Source: Lachnospiraceae bacterium (GTDB taxonomy: Bacteria > Bacillota > Clostridia > Lachnospirales > Lachnospiraceae). Taken from it: a stretch of 64,000 bases of DNA. This document shows positions 26,875-35,733 of this stretch, piece by piece (positions within the stretch are counted from its first letter, which is position 1; every line of letters begins with the position of its first letter). The position numbers and the translations under genes were made by a program. A model generated the notes under the pieces. The model worked only from the letters and a program-made list of their open reading frames with translations, was not told the DNA's origin and ran no database searches. The stretch covers positions 395,216 through 459,215 of the forward strand of contig JAAUZD010000026.1 of assembly GCA_014804785.1 (NCBI GenBank), in the 5' to 3' direction.

Positions 26875-26904
26875 TTTACTTAAAAGAAAAAGATATGCTA
26901 TTAT
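26875..26904 (+). promoter_or_regulatory. Promoter upstream of pth-mfd
   Basis: TTTACT (26875-26880), 18 bases, TATTAT (26899-26904), with an upstream TG (TGC) giving an extended -10. It would leave a leader of about 90 bases before pth. Confidence 0.5.
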
Positions 26905-27002
26905 GGCAGAGTAGCATTTTAGAGTAAAGCATTCATCATGCGTACCACATACCACACCCCTCCTTTCACATTTCACCTCAAAAAACAAGAAAGGACTAAG
27001 CC

Positions 27003-27578
27003 ATGTTCATTATAGCAGGACTCGGAAACCCAACAAAAGAATATGATAATACAAGACACAACATCGGCTTTGCCGCAATCGATGCCTTGGCGGACAAGTA
27101 CAATATCTCCGTCATGGATGTCCGAAACAAAGCCCTGACTGGAAAAGGTATCATAAATGGGCAGAAAGTGATTCTGGTAAAGCCTCTCACCTTTATGAAC
27201 CTAAGCGGTGAAAGTATCCGTCCTCTGGCGGATTACTATAAAATTGATGTGGAAACACAGCTGCTCGTGATTTCTGATGATATCACCCTGCCGCCGGGAC
27301 AGATACGGGTGAGAAAAAAAGGAAGCGCCGGTGGGCATAACGGGCTTAAAAATATTATCAAGAATTTGGGCAGTGAAGGTTTTCAGCGGATTCGTATAGG
27401 AGTCGGTGAAAAACCGAAAGGATATGATCTGGCAGATTATGTGCTGGGGCATTTTTCCAAAGAGGAAAAGCCGCTTATGGAAGAAGGCGTGCAGAAAGCA
27501 GTAAAAGCGGCAGAAATCATGCTGACAGGTGACACGAATCAGGCAATGAATGAATTTAACCGCAAGGTCTCAATGTGA
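27003..27578 (+). CDS. pth: Peptidyl-tRNA hydrolase
   Basis: 191 residues, the normal length. It releases peptidyl-tRNAs from stalled ribosomes. GLGNPTKEYDNTRHNIGF carries the conserved Asn and catalytic His, KPLTFMNLSGESI and VISDDITLPPGQIRVR the catalytic Asp region, and GSAGGHNGLKNI the substrate loop. Ribosome binding site AAAGGACTAAGCC. The first ~150 bases are notably A/C-rich on the coding strand. mfd follows by 22 bases, the conserved pth-mfd arrangement of Firmicutes. Confidence 0.96.
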   Translation: MFIIAGLGNPTKEYDNTRHNIGFAAIDALADKYNISVMDVRNKALTGKGIINGQKVILVKPLTFMNLSGESIRPLADYYKIDVETQLLVISDDITLPPGQIRVRKKGSAGGHNGLKNIIKNLGSEGFQRIRIGVGEKPKGYDLADYVLGHFSKEEKPLMEEGVQKAVKAAEIMLTGDTNQAMNEFNRKVSM

Positions 27579-27600
27579 GAGTTGAAAGGAAAAGGTATAC

Positions 27601-30600
27601 ATGAGAGCATTAACAGCGCCTTTAGAGGAACTGGGAGAATTCCTTGAGATAAAGGAGAAACTGGAAAAGGGTATGGTTTCGGCAGCACTGACCGGCTGTG
27701 TGGAATCCCAGAAACTTCATATGATATATGGTATTGGCGATGGGTTTAAACATAAGCTTATCGTTACTTTCAGCGACCTCAAAGTGAAGGAGCTGGTGGA
27801 GGACTATCGCCTTTATGACAGAAATGTGACATCGTATCCTGCCAAGGATTTAATTTTTTATCAGGCGGACATCCATGGAAATCAGTTGGTGACAGAGCGC
27901 ATTAAGTGCCTTAGGCGTATGCTTGAGGGAAAGCCGGTTACAGTGGTCACTACCTTCAGCAGTCTGATGGCACCTCAGATTCCCCTTTCTGCTTGGAAGG
28001 AGCATCTTCTTACCATTGATGGAAAAAGTCAGTTGGATGAAAGAAAATTAGCGGAACGTCTGATAGAAATGGGATATGAAAAGAATTATCAGGTGGAAGC
28101 GCCGGGGCAGTTCAGTATCCGGGGCGGCATTGTGGACATTTTTGATTTGACGGAAGAAAATCCCTATCGTATTGAATTGTGGGGAGACGAAATTGAATCT
28201 ATCCGCAGCTTTGATGTACTGAGCCAGCGTTCCATCGAAAAGCTTTCCTGCATTACGATCTATCCTGCCGGCGAAATGCTGCTTTCCCCTGAACGACTGA
28301 AAAAGGGTATGGATAAGATTGAAAAGGAAGGAAAATCTTTCAGTGAAAAACTGAGGAAAGAGTTTCATACGGAAGAGGCGCACAGGGTGGAAACTCAGAT
28401 TAAGGAAATGAAGGAACAGGTCTATGAATTTCAGAATCTGGTTAATCTGGATTCCTATGTGCATTATTTTTATGAGGATACGGTTTCTTTTCTGGAGTTA
28501 TTCGACAAAAACACTACCTGCGTTTTTGTGGATGAACCTGCAAGGGTTAGGGAACATGCAGATGCAGTGGAGTTAGAGTTTAGAGAAAGCATGATGCACC
28601 GTGTGGAAAAAGGCTATATTCTTCCAGGGCAGATGAAACTTTTATATTCAGTGGAAGAAACGGCGGCGAAGATGCAGCAGGGGAGAATCGTGACCTTGGC
28701 GTCGCTGGAACTGAAAAATACGCTGTTTAAAGTTGACAAAAAGGCAGATATTTCCGTTAAGAGCATTTCTTCCTATAACAATAGTTTTGAAGCGCTGGTG
28801 CAGGATTTAAAGCGCTATAAAAAGAATGGATATAAGATGCTGCTCTTATCCGGTTCCAGAACCAGGGCGGCGAGGCTTGCACAGGATCTGCGGGATGAAG
28901 GGCTGACCGCCTTTTACACCGAGGATCCGGACAGGGAAGTGCAGCCTGGGGAAATCATGACATTTTATGGCAGAGTGATGAAGGGATTTGAATATCCGCT
29001 GCTTAAGTTTGTGATTATCTCGGAAAGTGATATTTTTGGCGCTGATAAAAAGAAAAAGAAAAAAAAGAAAACCTATGAGGGACGCAAAATCAATGACTTT
29101 AATGAATTGAAAGTGGGAGATTATGTGGTTCATGAGAACCATGGGCTTGGCATTTATAAAGGCATTGAGAAGGTGGAAATAGAAAAGGTCGTAAAGGATT
29201 ATATCAAGATTGAATACCGGGACGGCGGCAATCTGTATGTGCTGGCAACAGGTCTGGATGTAATACAGAAGTACGCGTCGGCTGACGCAAAACGTCCTAA
29301 ACTGAATAAGCTTGGAACCCAGGAGTGGAACCGCACGAAGAGTAAAGTGAAGGAAGCTGCTGGAGAGGTGGCAAGAGATCTGGTGGAATTGTATGCGGCG
29401 CGTCAGCAGAAAAACGGATTTCAATATGGGAAAGATACGGTCTGGCAGAAAGAGTTTGAGGAGATGTTTCCCTTTGAGGAGACGGAAGATCAGATTGCAG
29501 CAATTATGGCGACCAAAAAAGACATGGAAAGCAGTAAGATAATGGATCGCCTGATCTGCGGGGATGTGGGCTACGGTAAGACGGAAATTGCCATCCGTGC
29601 CGCATTTAAAGCAGTTCAGGAGGGGAAGCAGGTGGTTTATCTGGTTCCCACTACCATTCTGGCGCAGCAGCACTACAATACCTTTGTCCAGCGAATGAAA
29701 GATTTCCCGGTGCGCGTGGATATGCTGTCCCGGTTCAGGACAAATGCGGAGCAGAAAAAGACGGTGGAGGACCTGAAAAAGGGATTTGTGGATATTGTAA
29801 TCGGCACTCACAGAGTCTTATCTGCGGATGTGATCTATAAGGATCTGGGGCTTCTGATTATTGATGAGGAACAGCGATTTGGTGTTTCCCATAAAGAGAA
29901 GATTAAAAAGATGAAGGAAAATATAGATGTGCTGACGTTGACGGCAACGCCCATCCCCAGAACGCTTCACATGAGTCTTGTGGGGATCCGGGACATGAGT
30001 GTGCTGGAGGAAGCGCCGGGTGACAGAATGCCGATTCAGACTTATGTACTGGAGTATAATGAAGAGATGGTCAGGGAAGCGATTGTGCGCGAACTGTCCA
30101 GAAATGGTCAGGTGTACTATGTTTACAACAGAGTGAACAACATTGCAGATGTGGCAGCCACGATTCAGAGCCTGGTGCCGGAGGCAGTCGTTGCATTTGC
30201 TCATGGGCAGATGCAGGAGCGTGAACTGGAACGCATTATGTATGAATTTATCAATGGGGAGATCGATGTACTGGTTTCCACGACGATTATTGAGACGGGA
30301 CTTGATATTTCCAATGTAAATACGATGATCATCCATGATTCTGATAATATGGGTCTTTCCCAGTTGTATCAGCTGCGGGGGAGAGTGGGCAGAAGCAATC
30401 GGACTGCCTATGCCTTCCTGATGTACAAGCGGGATAAAATGTTAAAGGAAGTGGCGGAAAAGAGACTTGCTGCCATCAAAGAATTTACCGACTTGGGGAG
30501 CGGATTTAAGATTGCCATGCGCGATCTGGAAATCCGCGGCGCTGGGAATCTGCTGGGAGCAAAGCAACATGGACATATGCAGGCGGTTGGATATGATCTG

Positions 30601-31119
30601 TACTGCAAGATGTTAAATGAGGCAGTAAAGAGCCTGAAGGGAATCAGCACGGTGGAAGATTTCAATACTTCTGTGGATCTTGATGTGGATGCGTTCATAC
30701 CGCCCGCTTATATCGTGAATGAGATCCAGAAGCTGGATATTTATAAGCGGATCGCCGGAATTGAGAACCAATCAGAGTGCGACGATATGAAGGAAGAACT
30801 TCTAGACCGGTTTGGGGAGATGCCTGTTGCAGTGGAAAGTCTGTTCCGCATATCTATGATACGCGTCAATGCGCACAAACTTTATATTACGGATATAAAA
30901 GGGAAAAACGGGGAGATTCAGTTTACTCTGAAAGCGGATGCAAAGATATATGCAGAAAGGATCCCTCAGTTCCTTAAGGGGAATGAAAAGTTGTCCTTTA
31001 ACTATAAAATGGCAAGCTTCTTGCTTCGATACAAAAAATGCGGCATGGTGGAAAAGGATGCGCAGATTCTATTAGAGCTGACGGAAAATCTTCTGAGAGA
31101 CATGGAGGTTCTTTGTTAA
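27601..31119 (+). CDS. mfd: Transcription-repair coupling factor
   Basis: 1172 residues, full length. It removes RNA polymerase stalled at lesions and recruits UvrA. N-terminal UvrB-like modules (QFSIRGGIVDIFDL at ~175), RNA polymerase interacting domain (LKVGDYVVHENHGLGIYKGI at ~500), RecG-like helicase motor with Walker A CGDVGYGKTEIA, LLIIDEEQRFGV, TATPIPRTLHMSL and RGRVGRSNRTAYAFL, then the C-terminal TRCF domain. A run of eight lysines precedes the interaction domain, a flexible linker. Co-transcribed with pth. Confidence 0.97.
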   Translation: MRALTAPLEELGEFLEIKEKLEKGMVSAALTGCVESQKLHMIYGIGDGFKHKLIVTFSDLKVKELVEDYRLYDRNVTSYPAKDLIFYQADIHGNQLVTERIKCLRRMLEGKPVTVVTTFSSLMAPQIPLSAWKEHLLTIDGKSQLDERKLAERLIEMGYEKNYQVEAPGQFSIRGGIVDIFDLTEENPYRIELWGDEIESIRSFDVLSQRSIEKLSCITIYPAGEMLLSPERLKKGMDKIEKEGKSFSEKLRKEFHTEEAHRVETQIKEMKEQVYEFQNLVNLDSYVHYFYEDTVSFLELFDKNTTCVFVDEPARVREHADAVELEFRESMMHRVEKGYILPGQMKLLYSVEETAAKMQQGRIVTLASLELKNTLFKVDKKADISVKSISSYNNSFEALVQDLKRYKKNGYKMLLLSGSRTRAARLAQDLRDEGLTAFYTEDPDREVQPGEIMTFYGRVMKGFEYPLLKFVIISESDIFGADKKKKKKKKTYEGRKINDFNELKVGDYVVHENHGLGIYKGIEKVEIEKVVKDYIKIEYRDGGNLYVLATGLDVIQKYASADAKRPKLNKLGTQEWNRTKSKVKEAAGEVARDLVELYAARQQKNGFQYGKDTVWQKEFEEMFPFEETEDQIAAIMATKKDMESSKIMDRLICGDVGYGKTEIAIRAAFKAVQEGKQVVYLVPTTILAQQHYNTFVQRMKDFPVRVDMLSRFRTNAEQKKTVEDLKKGFVDIVIGTHRVLSADVIYKDLGLLIIDEEQRFGVSHKEKIKKMKENIDVLTLTATPIPRTLHMSLVGIRDMSVLEEAPGDRMPIQTYVLEYNEEMVREAIVRELSRNGQVYYVYNRVNNIADVAATIQSLVPEAVVAFAHGQMQERELERIMYEFINGEIDVLVSTTIIETGLDISNVNTMIIHDSDNMGLSQLYQLRGRVGRSNRTAYAFLMYKRDKMLKEVAEKRLAAIKEFTDLGSGFKIAMRDLEIRGAGNLLGAKQHGHMQAVGYDLYCKMLNEAVKSLKGISTVEDFNTSVDLDVDAFIPPAYIVNEIQKLDIYKRIAGIENQSECDDMKEELLDRFGEMPVAVESLFRISMIRVNAHKLYITDIKGKNGEIQFTLKADAKIYAERIPQFLKGNEKLSFNYKMASFLLRYKKCGMVEKDAQILLELTENLLRDMEVLC

Positions 31120-31200
31120 AATGCCTATATCCAAAAAAAATGAAATAGTGTAAAATAAGAAACAGAGTAGCTTTTTTACGGACATCCGGAGGGATAGGAT

Positions 31201-32976
31201 ATGGATATTTTTAGTGTACTGACGATGATTGGCGGACTGGCTTTGTTTTTGTATGGTATGAAGGTTTTGGGAGAGGGACTTAAAAAAGCGTCTGGCGGAA
31301 AACTGGAAATTATTTTGGAAAAGCTCACTTCCAATAAGCTGATGGCGATTCTTTTAGGGGCTGGCGTAACGGCAATCATCCAGTCTTCCTCGGCAACGAC
31401 TGTTATGGTGGTAGGTTTTGTCAATTCAGGTATTATGAAGCTTTCCCAGGCAATAGGCGTTATTTTGGGCGCAAATGTTGGTACTACAGTGACATCATGG
31501 CTACTCAGTCTGACTGGAGTAGAGGGGGGATCAAGCTTTCTTCTCCAATTTCTCAAACCGTCTTCCTTTTCTCCGATTCTGGCAATGATAGGCGTAGCCA
31601 TGCTGAGTACGGGCAAAAAAGAGAGGCATAAGGCTGCTGCTACCATTCTGATTGGATTTGGAGTTCTTATGATTGGAATGGATACCATGTCGAATGCGGT
31701 AAAGCCTTTGGCAGAAAATGCTGAATTTACCAATATGCTTCTTATGTTCTCAAACCCGGTGCTAGGTATGCTGATTGGTCTTGTGCTCACAGCAGTGATT
31801 CAGTCATCCTCTGCATCCATCGGTATCTTGCAGGCACTGTGCGTTTCGGGTGCAGTCAGTTATTCAACAGCGATTCCTATTATTATGGGGCAGAATGTGG
31901 GAGACTGCATAGCCGCGCTCCTTTCCAGTGCAGGTGCAGGAAAGCAGGCAAAGAGGGCGGCGCTGATTGGTCTTTACTATAAATTGATAAAAGCAGTAGG
32001 CTTCATGGCTATTTTTTATACATTAGATGCAGTGTTTCATTTTGCATTTTTAAACAGCCCGGCAAGCGCCCTTGGGGTTGCCGTGATACATACAGCATTT
32101 AATGTGATATCAGTCATTCTCATGTATCCGTTTACATGGGTGCTGGAGAAGCTGGCATATTTGACAATTCCTGAAAGCGCTGAGGAAACACAGATATTAG
32201 AAGCGACAAAGAAAGAAATTCAGATCCTGGATCCCAGATTTCTGGACACACCCAGAATTGCGCTTGAGCAGTGTAAGAATGCGGCTGTTGATATGGCGAA
32301 CTATGCGAAGGATGCGCTGTTTATGGCAATTGGTCTGATGGACAAGTTTGACAAAAAAACATCTGAAAAGGTGATAGATCTTGAGGAACTAGTGGATTAT
32401 TATGAAGATGAGCTGGGTTCCTATCTGGTAAAGTTAAGCAGCAAGCATCTTACAGCCAAAGACAGTCAGGAACTGTCCATTCTGCTTCATTGTATCGGTG
32501 ATTTTGAGAGGATTTCGGATCACGCAATCAATATCATGGAATCTGCCAAGGAAATGTATGAAAAAGATTTATACTTTTCAAAGAAGGCCGAGGAAGAACT
32601 GGAAGTCTTTACAAAGGCAATTAAAGAGATCATTAACACATCCATCACTGTCTTCCAAGAAGAGGATTTGAATCTGGCACGTATGGTTGAACCATTGGAG
32701 GAGGTGATTGACCATCTCAACTCCGAAATCAAGAAACGTCATATTAAGAGACTGCGCAAAGGAAAATGTACGATTGAGATGGGATTTGTCCTTTCAGACA
32801 TTACAACGAATTACGAAAGGGTGTCTGATCATTGTTCCAATATAGCGCTCTGTCTTCTTCAGTTGAATGAAGAAAATTTTGACACTCATGAATATCAGAT
32901 CAACTTATCAAGTAAAGATAATGTGGCATTTATGGAGAAAGTAAAGCAGCTGCGTGAATGTTATGCTTTGCCATAA
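31201..32976 (+). CDS. Na/Pi cotransporter with C-terminal PhoU-like domain
   Basis: 591 residues. Two Na/Pi-cotransporter repeats with the hallmark GAGVTAIIQSSSATTVMVVGF and LVLTAVIQSSSASIGILQAL, about eight spans to residue ~320, then a cytoplasmic helical PhoU-like region (DFERISDHAINIMESAKEM and YERVSDHCSNIALCLL). It imports phosphate with sodium, and the PhoU part may regulate it. Ribosome binding site GGAGGGATAGGAT. Monocistronic, 81 bases after mfd. Confidence 0.92.
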   Translation: MDIFSVLTMIGGLALFLYGMKVLGEGLKKASGGKLEIILEKLTSNKLMAILLGAGVTAIIQSSSATTVMVVGFVNSGIMKLSQAIGVILGANVGTTVTSWLLSLTGVEGGSSFLLQFLKPSSFSPILAMIGVAMLSTGKKERHKAAATILIGFGVLMIGMDTMSNAVKPLAENAEFTNMLLMFSNPVLGMLIGLVLTAVIQSSSASIGILQALCVSGAVSYSTAIPIIMGQNVGDCIAALLSSAGAGKQAKRAALIGLYYKLIKAVGFMAIFYTLDAVFHFAFLNSPASALGVAVIHTAFNVISVILMYPFTWVLEKLAYLTIPESAEETQILEATKKEIQILDPRFLDTPRIALEQCKNAAVDMANYAKDALFMAIGLMDKFDKKTSEKVIDLEELVDYYEDELGSYLVKLSSKHLTAKDSQELSILLHCIGDFERISDHAINIMESAKEMYEKDLYFSKKAEEELEVFTKAIKEIINTSITVFQEEDLNLARMVEPLEEVIDHLNSEIKKRHIKRLRKGKCTIEMGFVLSDITTNYERVSDHCSNIALCLLQLNEENFDTHEYQINLSSKDNVAFMEKVKQLRECYALP

Positions 32977-33070
32977 GATATTAAATTAATATTTATAGTC
33001 CGGTTTATTGGACTGCTGTAATGTTATTCTGAATATAACAAGGAAATTACTCAGAATGACAGGAGGCAGT

Positions 33071-33175
33071 ATGATGAAGGGATATGTGGTAAACAATGGT
33101 TATATGGGATTTGTAAATGGAAGTTATATGCTGTTTGCCAGTGAGGAGGATTATCTGGACTATCTGGAAAACTAG
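33071..33175 (+). CDS. 34-residue small protein
   Basis: Below the ORF track's size limit. ATG behind a consensus AGGAGGCAGT, sequence MMKGYVVNNGYMGFVNGSYM followed by LFASEEDYLDYLEN and TAG. It has an alternating aromatic/glycine pattern in the first 20 residues, an acidic end, and no signal peptide. The ribosome binding site is as good as any in the window, which argues for translation. It lies alone between the phosphate transporter and the glycosylase. Function unknown. Confidence 0.6.
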   Translation: MMKGYVVNNGYMGFVNGSYMLFASEEDYLDYLEN

Positions 33176-33230
33176 CGTGTTGTGTCATTTGATTTCAATA
33201 AAATGACGCAGAACATAGGAGGAATTTGAA

Positions 33231-33764
33231 ATGACAAGGCGCCTTAAAAGGGATGTGCTTGAACAGCCTGCAACCCAGCTCGCGCCGGAACTACTGGGTA
33301 TGCTTTTATGCAGAAGAACAGCGCAGGGGGTCCTCAAATACAGAATCATGGAGACGGAGTGTTACTTCGGAGAGGAGGATACTGCCTGTCATGCCAGTAA
33401 AGGAAAGACAGACAGGACGAAGGTTCTGTACGAAAAGGGCGGAACGGCTTATATCTATCTCTGCTATGGCATTCATTCATTGTTTAACGTTGTCAGCGGC
33501 AAAGAGGGACATCCTGAGGCTGTGCTGATACGCGGTGTCACAGAATATAACGGACCTGGGAAGCTTACCCGTGCCATGGAGATAGACAGAGATTTAAATT
33601 ATGAAGATATGGCAGTATCGGATCGATTGTGGTTGGAGGACGACGGCTGCAGACCGGAATACGTGACTGCTAAAAGAGTTGGAATTGATTATGCTACAGA
33701 AGAGTACAGGGATATCTTGTGGCGGTTTATTGTGAATGACGGAAAATACAAGCCGGCTAAATAA
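33231..33764 (+). CDS. DNA-3-methyladenine glycosylase (MPG/AAG family)
   Basis: 177 residues, slightly shorter than the usual ~190-200. It excises alkylated purines. Family blocks are LAPELLGMLLCRRTAQGVLKY, IMETECYFGEEDTACHASKGKTDRT with the active-site Glu and Tyr, GTAYIYLCYGIHSLFNVV, EAVLIRGV and GPGKLTRAMEID. The C-terminal segment is shortened but the active site is complete. Ribosome binding site AGGAGGAATTTGAA. Confidence 0.92.
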   Translation: MTRRLKRDVLEQPATQLAPELLGMLLCRRTAQGVLKYRIMETECYFGEEDTACHASKGKTDRTKVLYEKGGTAYIYLCYGIHSLFNVVSGKEGHPEAVLIRGVTEYNGPGKLTRAMEIDRDLNYEDMAVSDRLWLEDDGCRPEYVTAKRVGIDYATEEYRDILWRFIVNDGKYKPAK

Positions 33765-33786
33765 AGCGCCTAAAGAGGGGAAAGCC

Positions 33787-33942
33787 ATGTTGGAAGTTAT
33801 TTACGAACAGGGAACATCGCGAAAATCGCATACATGAAAAGAGTTATATGATTTGGAGGGAAATTCGCAGGATGAAGATGTTTTTGATGACGGATTTGCT
33901 TCTTTTTTTAGTAATTTCCTGAAAAAAAACAGAATTTTATGA
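33787..33942 (+). pseudogene. Possible decayed small ORF with an in-frame TGA
   Basis: ATG behind GAGGGGAAAGCC reads 16 codons (MLEVIYEQGTSRKSHT), meets TGA at 33835, and the same frame continues KELYDLEGNSQDEDVFDDGF and on to TGA at 33940. The downstream composition looks protein-like. It is probably a dead gene fragment. I do not recognise a family. The remaining ~100 bases before the Spo0A-C gene hold only a TATACT (33998-34003) that may be its -10. Confidence 0.25.
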
Positions 33943-34042
33943 CAGAAAGCTGTTATTGCGCGATGAATTACAACTTCTCACACGTATCAATGTATTTTAT
34001 ACTTAAACTAGCAGTAAAATATACGAGGTGGGAGTGACCGTT

Positions 34043-34426
34043 ATGGAAAAAGTCGAAGATAAGATAGCAGAGCAAATGGTTTCTCATATGATGCTGGACA
34101 TGGGTGTTCCGGCGCATCTGAAGGGATATCGTTATGTAAGATCAGCTGTTCTTATGGCAGAAGAAGATATGAAGGTAGTGGGAAGTGTTACAAAGCTGCT
34201 TTACCCAGAGATAGCAAAGCAGTATAATACTACTGACGGTAAAGTCGAGAGAGCGATTCGCAATGCCATTGAGATTTCATGGGAAAGGGGCAATAAGGAA
34301 ACTTTTGAAGGTCTGTTCGGATATTGTAGCGAAAGCGGACAGGGCAGACCGACCAATAGTGAATACATAGCAGTAATCGCCGATGAGGTCAGAATACAGA
34401 TTAATACGAGATGCGGGGAAAATTAA
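34043..34426 (+). CDS. Stand-alone Spo0A C-terminal (effector) domain protein
   Basis: 127 residues from ATG 34043 (GTG 34028 is an alternative). The whole protein corresponds to the DNA-binding half of Spo0A: MKVVGSVTKLLYPEIAKQYN and TTDGKVERAIRNAIEISWER align with the Spo0A recognition-helix region. There is no receiver domain before it and none nearby. It would bind 0A-box-like DNA without phosphorylation control, or interfere with Spo0A. pseC starts 39 bases downstream, so it may be the first gene of, or regulator for, the glycan cluster. Confidence 0.85.
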   Translation: MEKVEDKIAEQMVSHMMLDMGVPAHLKGYRYVRSAVLMAEEDMKVVGSVTKLLYPEIAKQYNTTDGKVERAIRNAIEISWERGNKETFEGLFGYCSESGQGRPTNSEYIAVIADEVRIQINTRCGEN

Positions 34427-34465
34427 AGCAGTTTTCCCGGCTTTCGGGAAAGTAGAGGATAGCTT

Positions 34466-35662
34466 ATGGATAAACCTGCAATTTGTGGAGGAACTCCTAT
34501 TCGTGATACGAAGCTATTTTATGGTCATCAGTATATTGATGAAGCAGACATACAGGCTGTAGTGGATGTGCTGAAAAGCGATTTTTTGACCTGCGGACCG
34601 AAAATTGATGAACTGGAGAATAAGCTTTGTCAAATCACAGGAGCGAAATATGCGGTTGTCTGCAGTAACGGGACTGCCGCACTGCATATAGCCTGTCAGG
34701 CAGCCGGGATCGGCGCGGGGGATGAGGTCATTACTACGCCGATTACCTTTGCCGCATCGGCGAACTGCGCTCTGTACTGCGGTGCAAGGCCAGTGTTTGC
34801 AGATATCAACGAAGAGACTTATAATATTGATCCCGATCAGGTGAAGAATCTGACGAATGAGCGGACGAAGGCTGTGGTGGCGGTGGATTTTACAGGGCAG
34901 TCTGTAGAACTTGATGCGTTGCTTGCTCATTGCCGCGAAAATCATCTGGTATTGATAGAGGATGGAGCTCATGTCATCGGAACACGTTATAATGGAAAAT
35001 ATAATGGATCCATAGCAGATATGACTACTTTAAGCTTTCATCCAGTTAAAACGGTGACCGGTGGCGAGGGTGGTGCGGTTTTGACCAATAGTGAAGAATA
35101 CTACCAGAAATTACTTTTATACCGCACTCACGGTATCACTAAGGATCCTCAGCAGATGGAGCATGAGCCGGATGGTCCATGGTACTATGAACAGACAGCC
35201 CTTGGGATGAATTACCGTATGACGGACATGCAGGCGGCGCTGGTAATTACTCAGCTGGACAAGCTGCCGATGTTCTCGAAGAGACGGAAAGAAATTGTAA
35301 AAGCTTATAATGAGGCGTTTTCAAAGCTGCCCCAGATTATTGTACAGAAGGAAATACCAGAGTCAGATACCACGAGGCACTTGTATATTTTAAGACTGGA
35401 TCTGTCACAGCTTAAAATAGACAGGAAGCAGTTTTTTGAGGCGCTGTATGCAGAAAATATCTGTTGTAATGTGCATTATATTCCGACCTATTATTTCCCG
35501 TACTACGAAAAGCTGGGATATAAGAGGGGTATTTGTCCTAAGGCGGAAAAATTATACGAAGAAATCATCAGTCTTCCGCTATACTATGCCATGACAGATG
35601 AGGATGTACAGGATGTGATTGATGCGGTGACGAGAATTGCTGAATACTATCGGGCAGATTGA
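34466..35662 (+). CDS. pseC: PseC-type UDP-sugar 4-aminotransferase
   Basis: 398 residues, DegT/DnrJ/EryC1 PLP aminotransferase. In the pseudaminic acid pathway PseC converts the UDP-4-keto sugar made by PseB to UDP-4-amino-4,6-dideoxy-N-acetyl-beta-L-altrosamine. N-terminal PAICGGTPIRDTKLFYGHQYI, CSNGTAALHIA, PITFAASANCALYCGARPVF, the PLP-lysine block LSFHPVKTVTGGEGG and MNYRMTDMQAAL are characteristic. pseG, pseI and pseF in the same cluster confirm the pathway. pseB is not in the window. Confidence 0.9.
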   Translation: MDKPAICGGTPIRDTKLFYGHQYIDEADIQAVVDVLKSDFLTCGPKIDELENKLCQITGAKYAVVCSNGTAALHIACQAAGIGAGDEVITTPITFAASANCALYCGARPVFADINEETYNIDPDQVKNLTNERTKAVVAVDFTGQSVELDALLAHCRENHLVLIEDGAHVIGTRYNGKYNGSIADMTTLSFHPVKTVTGGEGGAVLTNSEEYYQKLLLYRTHGITKDPQQMEHEPDGPWYYEQTALGMNYRMTDMQAALVITQLDKLPMFSKRRKEIVKAYNEAFSKLPQIIVQKEIPESDTTRHLYILRLDLSQLKIDRKQFFEALYAENICCNVHYIPTYYFPYYEKLGYKRGICPKAEKLYEEIISLPLYYAMTDEDVQDVIDAVTRIAEYYRAD

Positions 35663-35733
35663 GATTGTAACTGGGAAGATACTGAACAGTTACAATGCAA
35701 GATACATAACAGCCATGAAATGGAGAACATGAG

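Noticed and set aside
28846-29811. 321-residue minus-strand ORF inside mfd
   Set aside because: Antisense shadow of a highly conserved gene, with no family features.
33835-33837. Selenocysteine or other recoding at the in-frame TGA
   Set aside because: No SECIS-like hairpin is evident and the ORF has no recognised selenoprotein family.
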